From positions 1 through 12,180 of the forward strand of contig RCSS01000107.1 of NCBI GenBank assembly GCA_004000155.1: DNA of 12,180 nt. The letters run 5' to 3'. The translations under genes were made by a program, and so were the position numbers. This DNA is from Tubulinosema ratisbonensis. Taxonomy: Eukaryota; Microsporidia; Tubulinosematidae. The notes under the pieces are model-generated. The model was not told where the DNA came from. It searched no databases and worked only from the letters and a program-made list of their open reading frames with translations. Positions 1 through 7,967 of the stretch are shown one piece after another; within the stretch, counting starts at the first letter, position 1; every line of letters begins with the position of its first letter.

Positions 1-589
1 CCGCTTCTTATTTTACTGTAATTATGTTAAATCCTACATTTTCTAATTGAAATCTGAGAAATACAAAAAAATAGTTCCTTAACTTTTCTATTTCCAATAT
101 TCAGACTGTAATTTTGTTGTGAGTCTCATAGTTTTCATTTTTTTATAAATAAATATTTTTATAAGAGTTATATCTGAGGTGTTTGCACAATCGAGTTTTT
201 GTTAATCAAATAAATTTTCTAATAAGACTTAACTTTTTGAGAATGAATTAATATTAAATAAAATTTTTTATGCAAATTATTTATCCTCCTAATTGATTAT
301 TATAATTCTTTTCTAAGAAAAAACTTTATTAAAAAATATAGGTCAATTACAAAGATGATAATAAAATCTTAAATTCATTGAAAATCTTTTATAGAAAATT
401 TGACAAATTCGTGATGAACTAATACAAATTATTTAAGCTCTATTGTAACTATAAATTAGAGAAATAAAATATAATTTTAAAATTTATTGAGCGATTCTTT
501 GGTTTCTTATTGGAGAAAGTATTAAAATAAATTTATTAATTCATATATAACTATAAGTTATTTAAGAAAGTAATTAAGCTTCTAGTATT
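1..589. other. Gene-free AT-rich flank
   Basis: No reading frame of useful length and no RNA signature is visible on either strand. The stretch is A/T homopolymer-rich with scattered AATAAA-type strings. It lies downstream of the minus-strand gene ending at 590, so it holds that gene's 3' untranslated region, but no specific end signal can be picked out. Confidence 0.6.
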
Positions 590-2746
590 TTAATCTTCTT
601 GTAAAAAATTCATCAATTGATCTGTAAAAATTCTTTTCTTTTTAACAAAAATATCTAAAATCTCTGCATCCGTTTTGTAAAAAATTTGGCTCAACTCATT
701 ATCTTCTTCACAGCATTTGTTGATATTTTGTCTGATTACAAATATCATTAACTCTTTAATTTTTTCTGTAAAATATTCTGACATTAACTCAGAAAAGCTA
801 AATCTAAATTCTTGATTAGTTTTGCAATCATCGTCAAATTCATCGTGCATAAAATATCTAATACCAGCCAAAAAACTATCATGAATAAAATAATTTACAA
901 AGAAAAATTCATCAAATTCCATTTGTTTTAAGCAATCAGGATGTGCAATTCTTATAAAACTGAGAAACGTGTTTATAAATAAGCTTTTGAACCTATGGAA
1001 GTCTATTTTATTTAGCATATGTATAAAAAAAAACCTGAAAATCAACATTTTTATGCTAAAAATAAATTGACATAAAAGTGGAGAGTCTGTATAGGAAAAG
1101 TTTGGGCTTCGAGAATAATTAGTTAAATCTAAATACAAATTCTTTTGTAACAATCTATATTTTACTATGATCAACCCGACTAATAAAAATACTCTTTGGC
1201 CGTTGACTCTATTTTTATAGTGATTTAAACTGTCCAAAAGAATAAACTTAATTTCTGGAAACAATTTGATTAGAAAAGAATATTCTTTTTTTCTGAAAAT
1301 TGTTTCTAATGAATATTGATAAATTTTTAAGTTTTCTTCATTCGGCAATGTTCTAGATATTTGGCCTGATCCCCTACATCGAATACGTGTTACATAGAAT
1401 TGATGTTTGTATTTTTGAAGAAATATTTTTTTAACCTCCATAAATCTATCTAACAAGGTTTGGGCTATTTTATCTTCGGAGTTTTTTGTAATAAGTAGTT
1501 TTTCCGAACTAAATTCTTGGTCATAAACATAATTTAAAAGGAAATTATCAACTTTATTTTTAATTTCCTTATTAAAACTATATAAATCGATAATATTGCA
1601 AACATTAAAGGTCACATTCGTTACCACTCGAACAACATTGCTAAATCTCAACACGGTCTCTTGTTCTAATTTAATTACAGGTTTTGCAACCTCTAAAGGA
1701 TGCTTTAATCCTGGAACTTTGAATGTAAAATTTTTACTAGTATTAGCTGAGTATAATTTTAGATTATAAAAAACATCAGCATACATTTCTGAAATGCTAA
1801 TGTTTCCACCTTTAAATGACGGCGAAAGTATACTTCTTCTAGCTCTTTTTATTCCCTTAGGAGTAATTTTTTTGGTAATATTTTTAGTCGGAAGAGGTAT
1901 CTTACCTTCTAACAAAATGATTTTTGTAGTTTTAAGAGATTTTTCTGATAACTCATAAACTTGTTTTAAATTTTGATGACCGCTTGTTTTTAACAAATTA
2001 AATAATATTATCGGCTCCTTTATTTCAGTTTTTTGATCAATCATTCGAGATGTATTTTGTTGAGTAACGGTGTTTTGTGTTTCTGTTGCTTCTTCTGGTA
2101 TTTCAGATAAAATCCCGGTGCAATTATTATATTCAACCATATCGATAGAACTATTACGTCCGTTGATGTCAATTTCTTCTTCACAATCGACATCAACATT
2201 ATATCCAGTTTCAATATAAACATCCTCACCATAAGAAGATCCTGGAATAGTTCCAGCACAAGGATTCTCAAACCATTTGTTTTCTTTCAAATCGTCATTT
2301 TTGGATAAAATATTATCTTGGATCACGCTATCGATATCCTCAAATAATTCGTCTATTTCTGTTGTAAAAGCAATTTCATTTTCCTCCTCAGAACTTTTTA
2401 AATTATTGTAATCATATAAAACAAATGGATTTTGTGTATGTATTTCTGTTGTTTTTTCGATTGTTGGATCAAATACCATCATGTCACTAAAATTTAAATC
2501 ATTTAGATCATCTAAATCATTTTTTACTGATTCCTTAGCAGGAATATCGTTTATAAAATTGTAAGTCAAAAAGTCAAACTCTTTAGTTTCTTCAAAAATT
2601 CGACCGACATCTTGGTCAAATTCTAAGGAAATTCTTGGTCTTTTTTCACAAATACTCAAATCTTGTTCTGTCTCTAAAGCTGTTTCTTGTGTATTTCTCT
2701 TTTTTGAACCATATAAAATGTTTATCAGTAGGAAACTAATAATCAT
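590..2746 (-). CDS. Large predicted secretory protein, function unknown
   Basis: This is a 718-residue single-exon frame that I do not recognise. The N-terminus (residues 1-13, core IISFLLINILYG) resembles a signal peptide or anchor, but lacks a basic residue before the hydrophobic run. Residues 20-240 are strongly acidic, with D/E clusters around 76-85, 118-145 and 175-195. Residues 270-310 are basic and contain a furin/Kex2-like RARR-S at 301-305. From 320 on the protein is mixed basic and hydrophobic. Hydrophobic stretches at about 518-530 and 559-578 could be membrane segments or buried helices. There are scattered cysteines (33, 163, 188, 209, 383, 457, 559, 605, 641, 678-679) and no catalytic motif I can identify. 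CCCTT lies directly before the ATG, a microsporidian-style start context. A lineage-specific secreted or membrane protein is the best guess. The frame itself is secure because of its length in such AT-rich DNA. Confidence 0.85.
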   Translation of the reverse strand: MIISFLLINILYGSKKRNTQETALETEQDLSICEKRPRISLEFDQDVGRIFEETKEFDFLTYNFINDIPAKESVKNDLDDLNDLNFSDMMVFDPTIEKTTEIHTQNPFVLYDYNNLKSSEEENEIAFTTEIDELFEDIDSVIQDNILSKNDDLKENKWFENPCAGTIPGSSYGEDVYIETGYNVDVDCEEEIDINGRNSSIDMVEYNNCTGILSEIPEEATETQNTVTQQNTSRMIDQKTEIKEPIILFNLLKTSGHQNLKQVYELSEKSLKTTKIILLEGKIPLPTKNITKKITPKGIKRARRSILSPSFKGGNISISEMYADVFYNLKLYSANTSKNFTFKVPGLKHPLEVAKPVIKLEQETVLRFSNVVRVVTNVTFNVCNIIDLYSFNKEIKNKVDNFLLNYVYDQEFSSEKLLITKNSEDKIAQTLLDRFMEVKKIFLQKYKHQFYVTRIRCRGSGQISRTLPNEENLKIYQYSLETIFRKKEYSFLIKLFPEIKFILLDSLNHYKNRVNGQRVFLLVGLIIVKYRLLQKNLYLDLTNYSRSPNFSYTDSPLLCQFIFSIKMLIFRFFFIHMLNKIDFHRFKSLFINTFLSFIRIAHPDCLKQMEFDEFFFVNYFIHDSFLAGIRYFMHDEFDDDCKTNQEFRFSFSELMSEYFTEKIKELMIFVIRQNINKCCEEDNELSQIFYKTDAEILDIFVKKKRIFTDQLMNFLQED

Positions 2747-2748
2747 AA

Positions 2749-2753
2749 GGGCT
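2749..2753 (-). promoter_or_regulatory. CCC start-proximal motif
   Basis: On the minus strand the bases before the ATG read AGCCCTTATG, so CCC sits two bases upstream of the start. CCC motifs within about 15 bases of the start codon are a known core signal in microsporidian genes. This one supports the chosen start of the 718-residue protein. Confidence 0.4.
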
Positions 2754-3883
2754 ATTGATGGTTGTATTTATCCTTATCTCTTATCATTGTTCTTTAATTT
2801 CTCAAAAAAAATTTTTTATTTTTAATTTTTAACTTGGTATAATAAAATAAATGTTATATTCATCGATAAAAGATAACAAATTTTAGATTTCTTAAAAAGT
2901 TTTTCTATGGTAATTTCTGTTAATAAAAATAAATTAAACTCTAAGCTTTTATTTCAAATTAATTTTTATACAATCATCAAGATTTTTCAACAAAAAAGAT
3001 AAACCAGCATCAAAAATACTTTACAATAAAGTCATATTAAAATTCTTGTGTGTTTTTTTCAATTAATGTGAAATATGTATAATTAAAGATTATCGAATCT
3101 TATTATTTAAATCTCTTAGCAAATTGAATCAAATCAATGATAAAGTATCGATTATTTCTCAATAAATTTTATAAAATTAATTGAGCTTAAAAATTCTTTA
3201 AAAGTGTCCCAGATTAAATATTAAATTTTCTTTTTATTTAACACCATGAAAAATGTATTTATTGTATAAAATTTGACTTCAAAAATTTCACATATAATTA
3301 TTTTACATTTCTCAAACAACAAAAGTGGTACCATTTAGAGATATTAAAAATAACGCTTTTTATTAAATGGGTTATTTAGATATAGAAGTGTTATAATCCT
3401 CATTAGAACAAAAATTTAAATAATTTTAAATTATTTATTTCATAAAACTATATACCCATCTCCGGACCAGTGATCGCAAAAAAACATTGAATTTAATAAT
3501 AAAACCACCCTTCTATAACCTCAATTTACTTCGAAAATATCCTTTTTAAGTCGATACCCAGTGAGTGCGACAAGAAAGTATAGCAAAAGACTTCGTATGT
3601 ATTTATATTCCTTAGACCGCAATAAAAGCGATTAAAAGTAAATATCTATAATTCAGTAATTTATGTTAAAATATTTACTTTTTTATTTTGAAATTAACAA
3701 TTATAAATTAAGCAATATTTTTAATATCAGTTTGTAACAAAATTAAAGAATTTGGTTTACCATAAAACAATTTTTTAAATCTAAAAGGTTTTTTTAATTT
3801 AGCCTTGAAAAAATATTTAAGATAATTTGATATGTAAAACATTACGATATTTTATTATGCATTTATTTACTGTAGTATGGTGG
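2754..3883. other. Long AT-rich intergenic region
   Basis: No credible coding frame is seen on either strand. The only departure from monotonous AT sequence is the patch at about 3455-3620. It has scattered G/C and short inverted repeats: GTCG/CGAC at 3550-3553 and 3568-3571, and AAGTC/GACTT at 3548-3552 and 3589-3593. TGGTACCA, an eight-base palindrome, lies near 3327-3334. I could not assign either to a known RNA or gene. Confidence 0.5.
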
Positions 3884-4123
3884 CTATGGGAAATTTTGAT
3901 TATATTTTATTTTAATATTTTTACATTTATAAATAATTAAATTATACCCTAGAGAGCCAGATGAGAAGGGAAATAAATAAAAATGATAATAAAAATGTTT
4001 ATTTGCGTAATAAAGGAAGTAAGGATAAGAAGTCTGATTGGCATTATCCTCAGCAGCAGAAGAAGTGTTGCTGACCTCCTCATTCATAAAATAAAAAAAT
4101 GATTTAGTGATTTTAGAATCCAA
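3884..4123 (-). CDS. Doubtful small ORF, 79 residues
   Basis: The frame opens MDSKITKSFF, has a Ser/Asn/Glu-rich patch (residues 15-32) and then an aromatic-rich tail with many Tyr and Phe. It has no signal peptide and no motif I recognise. The main reason to mention it is that about 3945-4085 is less AT-biased than its surroundings, which hints at selection. The opposite strand has a competing 37-residue frame at 3961-4074 (MRREINKNDN..., Lys/Asn-rich, ending QQQKKCC), with CCC about ten bases before its ATG. Only one of the two, or neither, is likely to be real, and the sequence alone does not decide. Confidence 0.2.
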   Translation of the reverse strand: MDSKITKSFFYFMNEEVSNTSSAAEDNANQTSYPYFLYYANKHFYYHFYLFPFSSGSLGYNLIIYKCKNIKIKYNQNFP

Positions 4124-4854
4124 TTATTATTAAAAAACGTTCTATTACAAAAATCAAAAAAATCTTTTATTTTAGTTTAAAAGCACATAAGTCATCTTAA
4201 AATCTCAGAGTTTTGTGTACATAAAATTAAAGTTTTTAAGAATTATCTTTATTTTTGCACAAAATGGCAGTATAAATCAATTAAATTTTTTTGTATATAA
4301 AAGACATAAAGTAAATAAGTTCATCCTCTAATTATAATAAAAATTTATAATCTTTCAAACCATAATTTTTTAATTTAATCAAAGCAATCTTAATTTTAGA
4401 TTTGTTGTGAAGTTGAAATATTAAGTTATCAGAAAACGATACAATCTTGATTTTTAAAAAAGTAAAACGAGAGAAGTATAATTAGGTTAAATTTTTTTCA
4501 CTTAATAAATAATAAACAGTAATCACAAAACATTTATCAAATCTGTAAAAATATTATTTAAATAAAGAAGTTATTTTGATGAATAAAAGTAATTCATTTA
4601 TATTTAAAAGACAATAAATTCTTTTTAAATTTATATTTAATATTTTAAAAATGAATATAAAATATTTTTAGTTAAAATATATACAACATATAGAAATATT
4701 TTAAAATTTAATAGGTAAAATAAAAAGAAAATTTAATAATTGATTGATTATTTTATATTTTTAATAAATAAAATCTAAAAAATAAAAAAAAAATTTTAAA
4801 CAATAAATAAATAAAAAATATGTTTGTTTAATAATTTTCAGTTTCTAATTACAT
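4124..4854. other. AT-rich gene-free region
   Basis: This is nearly pure A/T sequence with many short direct repeats such as AAATATTTTTA-type strings. I see no open frame, RNA fold or G/C-containing motif here. Confidence 0.55.
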
Positions 4855-5049
4855 TTAGCTTTTAGGTGGAAATACTGTGAATCCTTCTCCTTGCAAATGA
4901 GCCGCCATCATCGCATCTTCATTTCTCAACATTTGTTTCTCGTGCTGTTTAGCTAATAATATCTCGTCCGAAGTAAAAAGTATCCCCAAAGAAACTTTAA
5001 AAAAAAGTAAAATCATACAAATATTTTTTAAAGGTTTTAAAAAGAACAT
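4855..5049 (-). CDS. Short predicted secreted protein, 64 residues
   Basis: The product starts with a good signal peptide: basic n-region (K5, K8), hydrophobic core (ICMILLFFKVSLG, residues 10-22) and likely cleavage near residue 22. The mature part is about 42 residues, charged and mildly helical, with Glu, Lys, Gln and Met, and ends in FPPKS. It has no cysteine after the signal. The body of the frame is visibly richer in G/C than its flanks, as expected for a real gene here. It is transcribed away from the gene at 5206, with about 156 bases between the two starts. I do not recognise the family. A small host-directed or spore-coat protein is possible but unproven. Confidence 0.6.
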   Translation of the reverse strand: MFFLKPLKNICMILLFFKVSLGILFTSDEILLAKQHEKQMLRNEDAMMAAHLQGEGFTVFPPKS

Positions 5050-5205
5050 TCTTTCACATTAAAACATATTTGCAATATAAATAATGAAAAGTCATTAAAA
5101 TCCTTTTTGATTGATCAATTTTTATCAATGACAAATTTATAAAACAATCGCGTAACACAATTTGTTTTATTTTTGGGGTTATTTATTCTGGTTGATGGGG
5201 TTACC
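5050..5205. promoter_or_regulatory. Divergent intergenic region
   Basis: This region lies between two short secreted-protein genes transcribed outward. It holds the palindrome ATTGATCAAT (5110-5119) and, on the plus strand, two GGGG runs (5175-5178 and 5197-5200) upstream of the ATG at 5206. It must contain the 5' controls of both genes, but no defined TATA box can be singled out from the AT background. Confidence 0.35.
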
Positions 5206-5445
5206 ATGATATTCCTAAAATTGTTACTTGTAGAATGTGTTTCTTATGGGCTATTTAGAAGAAATTTTAGTCCGGGGTATCAATCACCCAACTCAAAACA
5301 GTTCTCTTTGCATGACGAGAGAACGACAGTAGCGCCGGGAGAAGTTTTATATACTAAGCCAGTGCCGATTCTCCAAAACTTTAGATTGTTTGATGAACAT
5401 AATTCTGATTCTGAGATATATACACCAGCCACGTACAATGTATAG
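5206..5445 (+). CDS. Short predicted secreted protein, 79 residues
   Basis: The first ATG in the frame is at 5206. Upstream in-frame codons back to a TTG at 5173 lack an ATG and would put a charged stretch before the signal, so the short form is preferred. MIFLKLLLVECVSYG looks like a signal peptide with cleavage near residue 15. The mature part begins with a basic LFRRNF segment, then has a Ser/Pro/Gln-rich stretch, a proline-containing VLYTKPVPIL segment and an acidic C-terminus (DEHNSDSE). No cysteine follows the signal. The stop is TAG, with TAA straight after it. The family is not recognised. The size, the signal and the neighbouring divergent gene place it with the other short secretory proteins of this window. 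Confidence 0.65.
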   Translation: MIFLKLLLVECVSYGLFRRNFSPGYQSPNSKQFSLHDERTTVAPGEVLYTKPVPILQNFRLFDEHNSDSEIYTPATYNV

Positions 5446-6083
5446 TAATATAGAATAAACTGGGATGTATTTCATTTTTTTTGATTAGTTTTTAAAATTT
5501 AAATTAAATTTTTTTCTAAGATATTTAAACATATTCTTTATTTAACTCAATAAATTATGTACTTTTTATTTAACTTAGTAAAAAAAATATTTTTATAAAA
5601 TTTTATTTTTTCTAAAAATTTTGTATTTTTCTGACACTTTTTAAATTAGTCAAATTTTAAGAAAAAACTTAATTCTGTAAAAATATTCTTTTTTTATTAA
5701 TTTAAATAAAGAATATATATTTTTTTGATTAATTTTCTTAAAACATTGTTCTTATTTAATCAAAGTCAATTTTTTATCTTTTACGTTAATTAAAAATAAA
5801 ACAATCAGTAAAAAATTTCTTTTAAAAAATTTCATATTCAATGACATTTTAAAGAAAATTTTTGAGTTAAAAATAAAAAACACATAAAAATTACCTGAAT
5901 TTTTCTTAATTAAATATTAAACAATGATTTTACGTCATAGATTGTAAAAAAATAAACAAACTATCTTTTAATAAAATCATATTCTTATAAGTTAACTTAT
6001 GTTTGTTTCAAAAATTAGCCAATCAGATCTCTTACACAATTGTTTAGTCAGTTTTAAAACAGAACTTATTTAACAAAAAAAGA
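5446..6083. other. AT-rich intergenic region
   Basis: This is gene-free on both strands and dominated by A and T runs. The last about 90 bases before the next ATG contain slightly more G/C (around 6016-6045), probably the promoter and 5' untranslated part of the gene at 6084. No CCC motif precedes that ATG, and no structured RNA is visible. Confidence 0.5.
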
Positions 6084-7196
6084 ATGTTCATGAGTATTAA
6101 AATGTATATTAGAATTATTTATATTGTTCCTTTAATTCTATGTTCCTCTTGGTCAGCTTCTTCTGGTTCTGGTGGTGGTGGTTCTGGGGGGTTTAATTCT
6201 TCGGCTTTTGGAAATGATGCTTCGGGTTCGCTAGGTTCTGGAGGATTAGAATCTGCAGCTTTCGGAAACACTAATTTCGGATCGTTAGGTTCTGGTTACA
6301 GGAATTTCGAAGGGTATAACCCTAGCGGTGCTGACTTAGAGAATGGTGTACATGCTTCTGGTGTGGGTAGTCATAGAGGAGATGCAGGTGCTAGCAACGT
6401 TTTAGTAGCCAGGGATGTAGTTCATCACGGCGACGGATCAATTTACGTTCAAAGAGCAGGCGATTCTAACGGAATGAATGGAGTAGGAACCATGGATCCT
6501 CAAGGCATACACAACGCAATCAACAAAGCAAAATTAGATCAGCATGCAGCTAATTTAGCAAAGAAAGCGTTAGAATTAAAACAAAAAGAATTAGAAAAAG
6601 AGATCGCAAATGAGAAAATACAAGCCAGAAATGACCAAATAAAACTATTACAAGATTTGGATAAACAAGCAGCAATACTCGAACAACAGAAACCAGAAGT
6701 GCTTGGCAAAAAGGCAATCCCAGTAGTAAACTTTACCGAAGATTCTTACCCACTGAGACATCATATAAAAATGATAAACCAAAAAATGAAAGCAATCAAA
6801 GAGGCAGAGGCAAGAACCATCAAAGCGCAAGCTGAGTTAACCAAATTGGATGACATAACTGATAAATTTAAGTTTGATAATGCAAGAGTGGCCAGTCCAA
6901 AAATACTTAATAATTTCTTACAGGTTGGAGGAGTAAAACCATTAGAATTAGATATACCAGTGCTAGGCAGCCAAGGGTCCTTTTATATTAAAGGGAATGC
7001 AGGACATGGCAGCCACAGCCAAGGAAATCATGTTGGTGATAATATTATTGAAGGGGATGATCATGCACATTACAATGATCATGGTTATCATGTGCCAGGG
7101 GCAGGTCTATCAGGATCTTATGGCGATAATCTTCATTCAGGGTCCTATGGAGATTTTTATAAAGAAGCTTATCCTTACACTATGTATGCACAATAA
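6084..7196 (+). CDS. Secreted Gly/Ser/His-rich coiled-coil protein, candidate spore wall or polar tube component
   Basis: This is a 370-residue protein. The signal peptide is clearest from the internal Met7 (MYIRIIYIVPLILCSSWSA), so the start could be 6084, 6090 or 6102. The signal holds the only cysteine (C20). Residues 26-72 are Gly/Ser-rich and include an 18-residue tandem duplication (SSAFGN...GSLGSG at 39-53 and SAAFGN...GSLGSG at 57-71). Residues 140-202 and 226-262 are Lys/Glu/Gln/Ala-rich with heptad-like spacing, so probably coiled coil. Residues 306-337 are rich in His, Gly and Asp. SGSYGD occurs twice near the end (343-348 and 352-357), and the C-terminus is Tyr-rich. This architecture suits an extracellular structural protein of the spore, but I cannot match it to a named family. 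It differs from polar tube protein 2 in lacking mature cysteines. Its richer codon use suggests strong expression. Confidence 0.85.
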   Translation: MFMSIKMYIRIIYIVPLILCSSWSASSGSGGGGSGGFNSSAFGNDASGSLGSGGLESAAFGNTNFGSLGSGYRNFEGYNPSGADLENGVHASGVGSHRGDAGASNVLVARDVVHHGDGSIYVQRAGDSNGMNGVGTMDPQGIHNAINKAKLDQHAANLAKKALELKQKELEKEIANEKIQARNDQIKLLQDLDKQAAILEQQKPEVLGKKAIPVVNFTEDSYPLRHHIKMINQKMKAIKEAEARTIKAQAELTKLDDITDKFKFDNARVASPKILNNFLQVGGVKPLELDIPVLGSQGSFYIKGNAGHGSHSQGNHVGDNIIEGDDHAHYNDHGYHVPGAGLSGSYGDNLHSGSYGDFYKEAYPYTMYAQ

Positions 7197-7236
7197 GGAC
7201 ATATTGATATTTAATAAATGATTGAAATAAAAAAGT

Positions 7237-7413
7237 AATTTATCAAATTTTAATTTATTTTTTTTTATTTATTGCTTTTTTTTAATATTAAATTCATGTT
7301 TTGATTTTATTTTAATATTAAATGCATGTTTTGATTTATTTTATCAAATTTTTAATTTATTTAATTAATCAAATTTTATTTGTTTTTAATTTATCAAATT
7401 TTAATTTATTTTA
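7237..7413. repeat. AT-rich repeat array with an exact-period 30-base duplication
   Basis: The string TTATCAAATTTT(T)AATTTATTT recurs at about 7240-7260, 7341-7362 and 7391-7412, with a shortened form near 7367-7382. Between them, 7281-7310 and 7311-7340 are two tandem 30-base copies starting TTTAATATTAAAT and sharing CATGTTTTGATTT, differing at about three positions. The array lies just past the gene ending at 7196 and probably arose by slippage or local duplication. No function is indicated. Confidence 0.6.
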
Positions 7414-7441
7414 GGTTAAAAAATTAAAATAAATTATTTAT

Positions 7442-7468
7442 TATATAATTAAAAAAAATATTTACCCC
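7442..7468 (+). promoter_or_regulatory. TATA box and TTTACCCC start motif of the U4 gene
   Basis: TATATAAT (7442-7449) lies about 27 to 20 bases before the inferred U4 5' end, the classic TATA spacing. TTTACCCC (7461-7468) ends exactly one base before it. The same ACCCCC block directly precedes the ATG at 9875, so it may be an initiator-type element. The TATA call is weak because the surroundings are so AT-rich. The C-run stands out. Confidence 0.45.
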
Positions 7469-7624
7469 ATCCTTGCGCACGGGGTGTTCTTTTTGATGAC
7501 GTTTTACACGGAGAAAAGAATATTGCTATTTGTATAACAAATTAGTAGCCCACTTTTGCATACCAGTATGCAAAAATAACACATAGTGTTAACAATTTTT
7601 TACTTAGAGGATTCATTCCTCTTA
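7469..7624 (+). ncRNA. U4: U4 spliceosomal snRNA
   Basis: U4 pairs with U6 and holds it inactive in the U4/U6.U5 tri-snRNP. The 5' end, AUCCUUGCGCACGGGG (7469-7484), closely matches yeast U4 and is complementary to the conserved U6 block CCCC-U-GCGCAAGGAU. Next is a textbook kink-turn 5' stem-loop: stem UUCUUUU/AAAAGAA (7487-7493, 7514-7520), a closing U-G pair, three-base bulge GAU, tandem GA/GA pairs, CG/CG stem, and loop UUUUACA (7502-7508). This layout is the Snu13/15.5K binding site of U4. UUGCUA (7523-7528) is the stem I segment that pairs with U6. Hairpins follow at 7554-7575 and 7577-7591, then the Sm site AAUUUUUUA (7594-7602) and a terminal hairpin AGAGGA/UCCUCU (7606-7622). The length of about 155 bases fits U4 (145 in human, 160 in yeast). 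The exact 3' end is inferred. The call rests on order, motifs and structure together. Confidence 0.88.
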
Positions 7625-7703
7625 CAATTTAATTTTTCTTCTTTTTTTAAAACAAATTTGTTTTATCAATAAATAAATAAAAATAAAACTTATTTTTTTA
7701 TAA

Positions 7704-7952
7704 ATGTACCATAAAATTTTATTCTTTGTTCTTTCATTTTATGCTTTTAAGGATGTAAATGTAGAGCCTTGTAATTTGGCACATGAAGAATATAAATCTA
7801 AAGATGAAATGTATGATTATACTAACCCTATTTTTTATAAGCCAGTAGAACTGTCACCTGAAGAGAGGTCTATGGTTAAAATGAACCAACCTGTGGTTAT
7901 TGAGTATGCTGTCAGGCCTTCACAGTGGCTTTTACTTATGAATCATGATTAA
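7704..7952 (+). CDS. Short predicted secreted protein, 82 residues
   Basis: The product has a signal-peptide start (MYHKILFFVLSFYAFKDV) with cleavage probably near residues 15-20. One cysteine (C23) follows at the mature N-terminus. The mature part is acidic at first (HEEYKSKDEMYDY), then contains proline-spaced segments (NPIFYKPVELSPEE, NQPVVIEYAVRP) and ends WLLLMNHD. The frame is richer in G/C than its flanks. It starts about 80 bases after the U4 gene on the same strand, without a CCC motif. The nearest upstream signals are T-runs at 7634-7648 that may serve U4 termination. The family is not recognised. It resembles the other short secreted products here in size and design, but shows no obvious sequence similarity to them. 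Confidence 0.65.
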   Translation: MYHKILFFVLSFYAFKDVNVEPCNLAHEEYKSKDEMYDYTNPIFYKPVELSPEERSMVKMNQPVVIEYAVRPSQWLLLMNHD

Positions 7953-7967
7953 CAATAAATGTGTTTT

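Noticed and set aside
2041..2271. 76-residue frame inside the 718-residue gene
   Set aside because: It overlaps the large gene in another frame on the same strand and has no supporting features.
3868..3895. Possible U2 snRNA branch-site recognition string (TGTAGTAT)
   Set aside because: The eight-base match is not followed by the conserved U2 sequence, and no U2-like stems or Sm site surround it, so chance is sufficient.
5173..5205. Longer N-terminus for the 79-residue protein
   Set aside because: The longer frame begins at TTG. There is no ATG before 5206, and the signal peptide starts properly at the 5206 methionine.
6648..6830. 60-residue minus-strand frame and the 6997-7221 plus-strand frame over the Gly-rich gene
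   Set aside because: Both are shadows of the real gene. Their compositions (Phe/Cys-rich and Ile/Met-rich) are frame artefacts.
6084..7196. Polar tube protein 2 identity for the Gly/His-rich protein
   Set aside because: PTP2 proteins are lysine-rich with several conserved cysteines. This product has none after the signal peptide, so only a general spore-structure suggestion is kept.
7481..7520. U5 snRNA loop (TTTTAC at 7502-7507, with the downstream Sm site)
   Set aside because: The invariant U5 loop GCCUUUUAC is not present. The surrounding kink-turn and the U6-complementary 5' end identify the RNA as U4.
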